The translations under genes were made by a program, and so were the position numbers. From assembly GCA_947475295.1 (NCBI GenBank), contig CANJLF010000017.1, positions 1 through 59,090 of the forward strand: a stretch of DNA of 59,090 nucleotides, in the 5' to 3' direction. The notes under the pieces were generated by a model that was given only the letters and a program-made list of their open reading frames with translations, did no database searches and was not told the DNA's origin. Shown here in pieces: positions 54,802 through 59,090 of this stretch (position 1 is the first letter of the stretch; every line of letters starts with the position of its first letter). This DNA is from Fidelibacterota bacterium. GTDB taxonomy: Bacteria; Pseudomonadota; Alphaproteobacteria; Rhodospirillales; Rhodospirillaceae.

Positions 54802-57348
54802 ATGAAATTGGCGTCGTCCAAACTCTCGCTCACGTTCGCGCTCTGGTTCGCGGGGATCGCGGCCGCGGCGGCTGTGTTTACGATTGTGCTCCCGGTCGAG
54901 GGCGATGAGGGCATGTTGCGCGGCGCTCTTGGCGCGGTCGCGGCCTTGAGCGCCATCGGTGCGGTCGCTTGTGTGCTGCAGGCCCGCAAAGGCGCCTCGT
55001 TGGCGAGCGATATCGCGGTCTTGGCGCCGCTTGTCGAGGCCGCCGAAGGCGCGCGCCTTGTGACCGGCCCGGGCGGGGTCGTGCTGATCCGCAATGCCGC
55101 CGCTAAGGATTGGCTGCGTGAGGCCAGCCCGCTCGCCTATATCGAAAGCCACGTCGCCCCCGATGTCGGCCACGACATCGGCCAGGAGACGGGCGGCGCG
55201 CAGGCCTTGGCCAGATTGCGTCAGGCGGTGGAGCACGGCTTGGCCGCCGTCGTCGATGTGCCTCTGATTAACAGCGCTGGCGGCGGTTCCGATCCCGAAT
55301 GGTACACAATCACCGTGCGGCCGCTCGCTCCCGCGCGCGGCCTGCTCCTATGGAGCGCCATCGACATTACCGCGCGGCGCACTATCAACGACGTTCTCAG
55401 CCAGGAACGCCAGGATCTGGCGGACTTCCTCTATTTCCTGCCGACCGGGCTTTACTCCGTCGACATTGACGGCAAGTTCCGCTTCGCCAACCAGCGCTTC
55501 GCGGCCTGGCTTGGTTACGGGCCCGAAGAGCTGAACGGTCTTTCGCTGGACGATGTCATCGCCGGTCCCAATCGCCCGCAGCCCGACGGCGAATGGCAGG
55601 GCGAGGTGCAGTTCAAGGCCCGCGGCGGCGAAACCGTCTCGGCTTTGGTGCTGCAATCCACCTACGATGATGTGGGCGATACCCGCACACGTACCTTGGT
55701 CATCCGCGACGGCGTACGGCGCGAGCCCAATGCGACGCCGGGGCGCATCGCCTACGAGCGCTTCCGTTCGCTGTTCAACGTCGCACCCGTGGCCATCGCC
55801 ATCACCGATCCCGAAGGCATTGTCGTCGATTGCAATCGCGCCTTCGAGAAGCTAACCGGCCAGAATCGCGCGATTCTGATTGGCGGAAGCTTAACCGAAC
55901 GCTTGGTGCCCGATGATCGGCGCGCTTTCGGCGCCGAACTGGACCGGGTGTTTTCGGGCGAAAGCGACGGCACCCACCTCGACGTCAGCGTGCATGGCGA
56001 AGCAGATACGACGTCGCAGACGTCGGTGTTCGTGGGGCCTTTGTCGGCGCCGGGCCTTGGGCAAAGCGGCGACGGCCGTAGTACCGGCGAAATCGAGGGC
56101 GCGGTCGCCCACTTCATCGACGTCACCGAGCAGAAAAACCTCGAAGTGCAATTCGCCCAGGCGCAGAAGATGCAAGCCATGGGCCAGCTGGCCGGCGGCG
56201 TCGCCCACGACTTCAACAACCTGCTGACCGCCATGATCGGCTTCTGCGACTTGCTGCTGCAGCGCCACGCGGCCGGCGATCCATCCTTCGCCGACATTAT
56301 GCAGATCAAGCAGAACGCCAACCGCGCCGCCAACCTGGTGCGCCAACTGCTGGCGTTCTCGCGCAAACAGCCCCTACAGCCCAAGGACCTCAACGTCACC
56401 GACGCGCTGATGGAGATGTCTCATCTGTTGACCCGCCTGATCGGCGAGTCCATCGAATTCAAGTTGATCCATGGCCGCGATCTCGGCGTGGTGCGCGTCG
56501 ACCCCGGGCAGTTCGACCAGATCATCATCAACCTCGCCGTCAATGCCCGTGACGCCATGCCGGGCGGCGGCACCCTGACCATCACCACCGGCATCGAAAC
56601 CTTCGATACGCCCACAAAGGTGGGTGCGGAAGAGGTCCCAGCCGGATGTTATGTGCGCATCGCAGCGTCCGATACCGGCAAGGGCATCGCGCCGGAATAT
56701 CTGGGCCGCATTTTCGAGCCGTTCTTCTCTACCAAGAAGGAAATCCCCGGCGCCGGCACCGGCCTTGGCCTTGCGACCGTCTACGGCATCGTCCGCCAGA
56801 CCGGCGGCTTCATTCATGTCGACTCATCGGTGGGCAAGGGCGCCAACTTCACGATCTATCTGCCGCGCGTCGAGGAAACCGAGGCCATGGTTGCCGCCGG
56901 CCAGGCCCGCGCCGCCGCCGCCGCCAAACGCGCCAACGGCCAGGATTCCGAAGCTGCTCTGGCGGCCGCCGACCTTGGCGGTCACGGCAATATCCTCTTG
57001 GTGGAGGACGAAGACGCCGTGCGTGTCTTTGCCGCCCGCGCCCTCAAAAACAAGGGCTACAAGGTGTTGGAGGCCCGCACCGGCGAGCAGGCGCTCGACA
57101 TCCTGCGCGATACGCCCGCCGTCGATCTCATGATCACCGACATGATGATGCCCGGCATGGATGGTGGCACCTTGGCGCGGCTTATCCGCGTCGAACGCCC
57201 GGAAATCCGCATTATCGTGATCTCGGGCTATTCCGAAGAAGTCGCCCGCGGCGACATTGTCGACACCGCCGACTTCCATTTCCTGCCCAAGCCCTTCAGC
57301 CTTGGCCAGCTAGCGAGTAAAGTGAAGGACGTATTGACTGAAGCGTGA
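54802..57348 (+). CDS. cckA: Hybrid sensor histidine kinase CckA
   Basis: CckA starts the relay that phosphorylates CtrA through ChpT. Two N-terminal membrane helices (residues about 8-28 and 35-55) are followed by PAS regions (FRFANQRFAAWLGYGPEELN and ITDPEGIVVDCNRAFEKLTG), HisKA with LAGGVAHDFNNLLTAMIGF (His near residue 467), HATPase with VNARDAMPGGG and GTGLGLATVYG, and a C-terminal receiver with LMITDMMMPGMDGG (Asp near residue 780). About 848 residues. ATG 54802 is preferred over TTG 54790. Confidence 0.94.
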   Translation: MKLASSKLSLTFALWFAGIAAAAAVFTIVLPVEGDEGMLRGALGAVAALSAIGAVACVLQARKGASLASDIAVLAPLVEAAEGARLVTGPGGVVLIRNAAAKDWLREASPLAYIESHVAPDVGHDIGQETGGAQALARLRQAVEHGLAAVVDVPLINSAGGGSDPEWYTITVRPLAPARGLLLWSAIDITARRTINDVLSQERQDLADFLYFLPTGLYSVDIDGKFRFANQRFAAWLGYGPEELNGLSLDDVIAGPNRPQPDGEWQGEVQFKARGGETVSALVLQSTYDDVGDTRTRTLVIRDGVRREPNATPGRIAYERFRSLFNVAPVAIAITDPEGIVVDCNRAFEKLTGQNRAILIGGSLTERLVPDDRRAFGAELDRVFSGESDGTHLDVSVHGEADTTSQTSVFVGPLSAPGLGQSGDGRSTGEIEGAVAHFIDVTEQKNLEVQFAQAQKMQAMGQLAGGVAHDFNNLLTAMIGFCDLLLQRHAAGDPSFADIMQIKQNANRAANLVRQLLAFSRKQPLQPKDLNVTDALMEMSHLLTRLIGESIEFKLIHGRDLGVVRVDPGQFDQIIINLAVNARDAMPGGGTLTITTGIETFDTPTKVGAEEVPAGCYVRIAASDTGKGIAPEYLGRIFEPFFSTKKEIPGAGTGLGLATVYGIVRQTGGFIHVDSSVGKGANFTIYLPRVEETEAMVAAGQARAAAAAKRANGQDSEAALAAADLGGHGNILLVEDEDAVRVFAARALKNKGYKVLEARTGEQALDILRDTPAVDLMITDMMMPGMDGGTLARLIRVERPEIRIIVISGYSEEVARGDIVDTADFHFLPKPFSLGQLASKVKDVLTEA

Positions 57349-57362
57349 AGGAGAAGCATCCC

Positions 57363-57745
57363 ATGCTCCCGCCCGTCGCCTCTCTCGTACGGCGCACTAT
57401 CGCGCCCGGCGAAGTGATTTTCCTTGAAGGCCAGCCGGCCGACACCGCCTATGTGATCCTGAAGGGGGAAGCGCAGGTGGTGACCCACGGCGCCGGCGGC
57501 GAGGAGATGGTCATCAACCGCATGACACTCCTGGGCAGATGTTCGGCGAGATCGCCATCCTGCAGCCCAACGGCCTGCGCACGGCGACGATGATTTCCGA
57601 GGGCGGTTGTGAATTGGTTGTGGTCGACCGCAGTTTCTTCGATCACAGCCTAAGTAAAGCCGACCCGCTCTTGCGCTTTGTGGTTGGGCACCTGTGCCAG
57701 CGCTTGACCGCACTCACGCTGCTGGTGGCGCAGCGGATGAGGTAA
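57363..57745 (+). pseudogene. Cyclic-nucleotide-binding (Crp-like) domain protein, frameshifted
   Basis: From ATG 57363 the protein reads GEVIFLEGQPADTAYVILKG and continues to VINRMTLLG, the first strands of a cNMP-binding barrel. The next conserved block, MFGEIAILQPNGLRTATMIS, is in another frame starting at 57539. A single missing base near 57538 would fuse them into a protein of about 127 residues. No HTH follows, so it would be a stand-alone cNMP domain. Confidence 0.72.
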
Positions 57746-57754
57746 CGGCGCGCT

Positions 57755-57985
57755 TTAACGCGCGGCGGAACCGCTGATCTGTCGGCGGTCTTTCGCGGTC
57801 AGAATATCGCGCAGTTGATTGACAACCGTGATCCATACGCGCAACAGCCGAAAATCCGTTTCCACCAGCGCGTGAAGTGCCAGCAGTCCGACAACGGCCA
57901 AAGGATCGACATTATGTTTGGCGCTGGCCTTGAGGATCCGTGTGCACACTTCATCCGTGCGGACGGGAGATTTCTTGCGCTGCAT
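57755..57985 (-). CDS. Small uncharacterised protein, 76 residues
   Basis: The frame starts MQRKKSPVRTDEVCTRILKA and continues DPLAVVGLLALHALVETDFR. It is basic at the start with an amphipathic middle. I recognise no family. It converges with the cNMP-binding gene and diverges from recA with a 518-base gap. Confidence 0.45.
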   Translation of the reverse strand: MQRKKSPVRTDEVCTRILKASAKHNVDPLAVVGLLALHALVETDFRLLRVWITVVNQLRDILTAKDRRQISGSAAR

Positions 57986-58503
57986 ATTGTGTCCCCGCGA
58001 GAGTGCCGCGCGCGATAAGACCTACCGGTCGGCGCGCTGCAGGAACGGCGTACGGCTTACGGCATGTTCGGTCAAATGGATTCTGGCAAAAATCCGCGCC
58101 TGATTTTCGCTGCGCCCCGCTATTATTTTCAGTCGATACTGCGGCGTTTCCTTTGCGCTGAGCGGTGTCAAAACCGGACCGTTCCAATTGGAATCCGCGC
58201 CCGCAAGACCTGCACTGCGTTACCCGAACCGTCGATCGCGAGCGGGCATGGTTGACGTTTTTGCGAGTCTAAGTTTGTTCGTACATGGCGGCACCCGTTT
58301 ACAACCTGTTTCGCCGGGGTGTTCTTATAAAATATTGAAACTATGATATTTTTATAAGGTTCCTTATTTGTTCCACTTTTTTCTTGAACATGAGAACAAA
58401 AGATGTACATTGCTTTTCACAGGGGACAGTCACCATCACACATGTCGCCAGATGCACGTTGAACCCCCGCCGGTTTGTGAATAGACACTTTAAGGAGCCA
58501 GCC
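57986..58503. other. Intergenic region upstream of recA
   Basis: 518 bases without a gene I can support. The part from 58300 is unusually AT-rich for this window and holds the recA promoter region with a LexA-type box. Short open frames here have no coding character. Confidence 0.6.
58359..58373 (+). promoter_or_regulatory. LexA (SOS) box upstream of recA
   Basis: GTTCCTTATTTGTTC matches the alphaproteobacterial SOS box GTTC-N7-GTTC exactly. It lies 131 bases upstream of the recA ATG, which implies a long leader or a further promoter. Confidence 0.8.
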
Positions 58504-59090
58504 ATGCCGTCAGAAGCCGCCCTTCGCCTCGTAGAAAGAGACTCCATGGACAAAAACAAGGCCCTCGACGCCGCCGTTACTCAGATCGAGCGGGCTTTCG
58601 GAAAAGGCTCGATCATGCGTCTCGGCGCCAACGAGAGCGTGGTGCAGATCGCCGCCATCTCGACCGGCTCGCTGGGCCTCGATCTCGCGCTCGGCATCGG
58701 CGGCCTGCCGCGCGGACGCATTGTAGAAATCTACGGTCCTGAAAGCTCGGGCAAAACCACGCTGGCGCTGCACGTTATCGCCGAAGCTCAGAAGTCCGGC
58801 GGCACCTGCGCCTTTGTCGACGCCGAACACGCGCTCGACTCCGGTTATGCCCGCAAGCTTGGTGTGGACCTTGAGAATCTCCTGATCTCCCAGCCCGACG
58901 CCGGCGAACAGGCCTTGGAAATCGCCGACACCTTGGTGCGCTCCGGCGCCATCGACGTGCTGGTGGTGGACTCGGTCGCGGCGCTGACGCCGCGCGCCGA
59001 ACTTGAAGGCGAAATGGGCGATTCCCACATGGGTCTTCATGCCCGCCTTATGAGCCAGGCCTTGCGCAAACTGACGGCGTCGGTGGCGAA
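58504..59090 (+). CDS. recA: Recombinase A, N-terminal part (runs off the window)
   Basis: The frame is open to the end of the window. It includes [20 protein letters not shown], the Walker [20 protein letters not shown] near residue 78, VDAEHALD and [20 protein letters not shown], all typical of RecA. RecA catalyses strand exchange and stimulates LexA self-cleavage. The ATG at 58504 follows AAGGAG at 58492-58497. About 195 of roughly 350 residues are visible. Confidence 0.97.
   Translation, partial: MPSEAALRLVERDSMDKNKALDAAVTQIERAFGKGSIMRLGANESVVQIAAISTGSLGLDLALGIGGLPRGRIVEIYGPESSGKTTLALHVIAEAQKSGGTCAFVDAEHALDSGYARKLGVDLENLLISQPDAGEQALEIADTLVRSGAIDVLVVDSVAALTPRAELEGEMGDSHMGLHARLMSQALRKLTASVA

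Overview
The window is a GC-rich piece of an alphaproteobacterial chromosome, probably from the Rhodospirillales or a neighbouring order. The evidence is the CckA, ChpT and CtrA phosphorelay, the alphaproteobacterial flagellar genes flbT, flbD and fliX, a DUF6468 gene beside fliM, UPF0262, and a GTTC-N7-GTTC LexA-type box in front of recA. All gene assignments come from reading the sequence and from family knowledge; no database search was run.

Layout. 1-0.8 kb: the end of an IS3-family element abutting a 5'-truncated transglutaminase-like gene. 0.9-4.5 kb: an operon-like run hisG-hisD-UPF0262-LMW phosphatase-maf. 4.5-9.2 kb: a glycosyltransferase ending at an in-frame amber codon, a peroxiredoxin, hspQ, and a PAS/Cache histidine kinase with two in-frame stops. 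9.3-12.6 kb: a SpoIIAA-like gene, glycerate 2-kinase, a small gene and an IS3-family element with recognisable terminal repeats. 12.7-17.5 kb: marR, pyrD, a HAD hydrolase, nadK, moaA and a DUF3553 gene. 17.7-19.6 kb: chpT, a CheY-like receiver and cheR. 19.6-22 kb: carbamoyltransferase, DUF5989 and SxtJ genes. 22-23.7 kb: a phage lysozyme and a broken phage gene. 23.9-30 kb: ctrA, then a damaged flagellar run (fliK-like fragment, flhG, flhF, flhA fragment, an exported protein, flbD without most of its receiver). 30-33.2 kb: an NrtR/NadQ-like regulator with nadA and nadC but no nadB. 33.4-38.8 kb: an unknown gene, a SPINDLY/OGT-type glycosyltransferase, waaA, flbT and flagellin. 39.1-39.9 kb: a fliX remnant and dksA. 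40-47.4 kb: a surface-glycan-like locus with two related GT61 genes, three 2OG-Fe(II)-type oxygenases and two methyltransferases. 47.5-51.6 kb: PiuC-type dioxygenase, catecholate-type TonB-dependent receptor and tonB, with Fur-box-like sequences. 51.6-54.8 kb: a broken MotE-like frame, DUF6468, fliM and a 3' fragment of flhB. 54.8-59.1 kb: cckA, a frameshifted cNMP-binding gene, a small gene and the start of recA.

How the genes fit together. The three proteins of the CckA-ChpT-CtrA relay lie within about 40 kb, among the flagellar genes that this relay controls in relatives. Housekeeping genes are intact. Damage is concentrated in flagellar, phage, IS and signalling genes: flhA, flhB, fliX, flbD, the fliK-like gene and the motE-like gene are each truncated or frameshifted, and no flaF is seen beside flbT. 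This suggests either loss of motility with rearrangement or artificial joins in a draft assembly. The least familiar part is 40-48 kb, where GT61 transferases, methyltransferases and four non-haem iron oxygenases sit between flagellin and an iron-uptake set; a role in modifying a surface glycan or flagellin is inferred, not shown.
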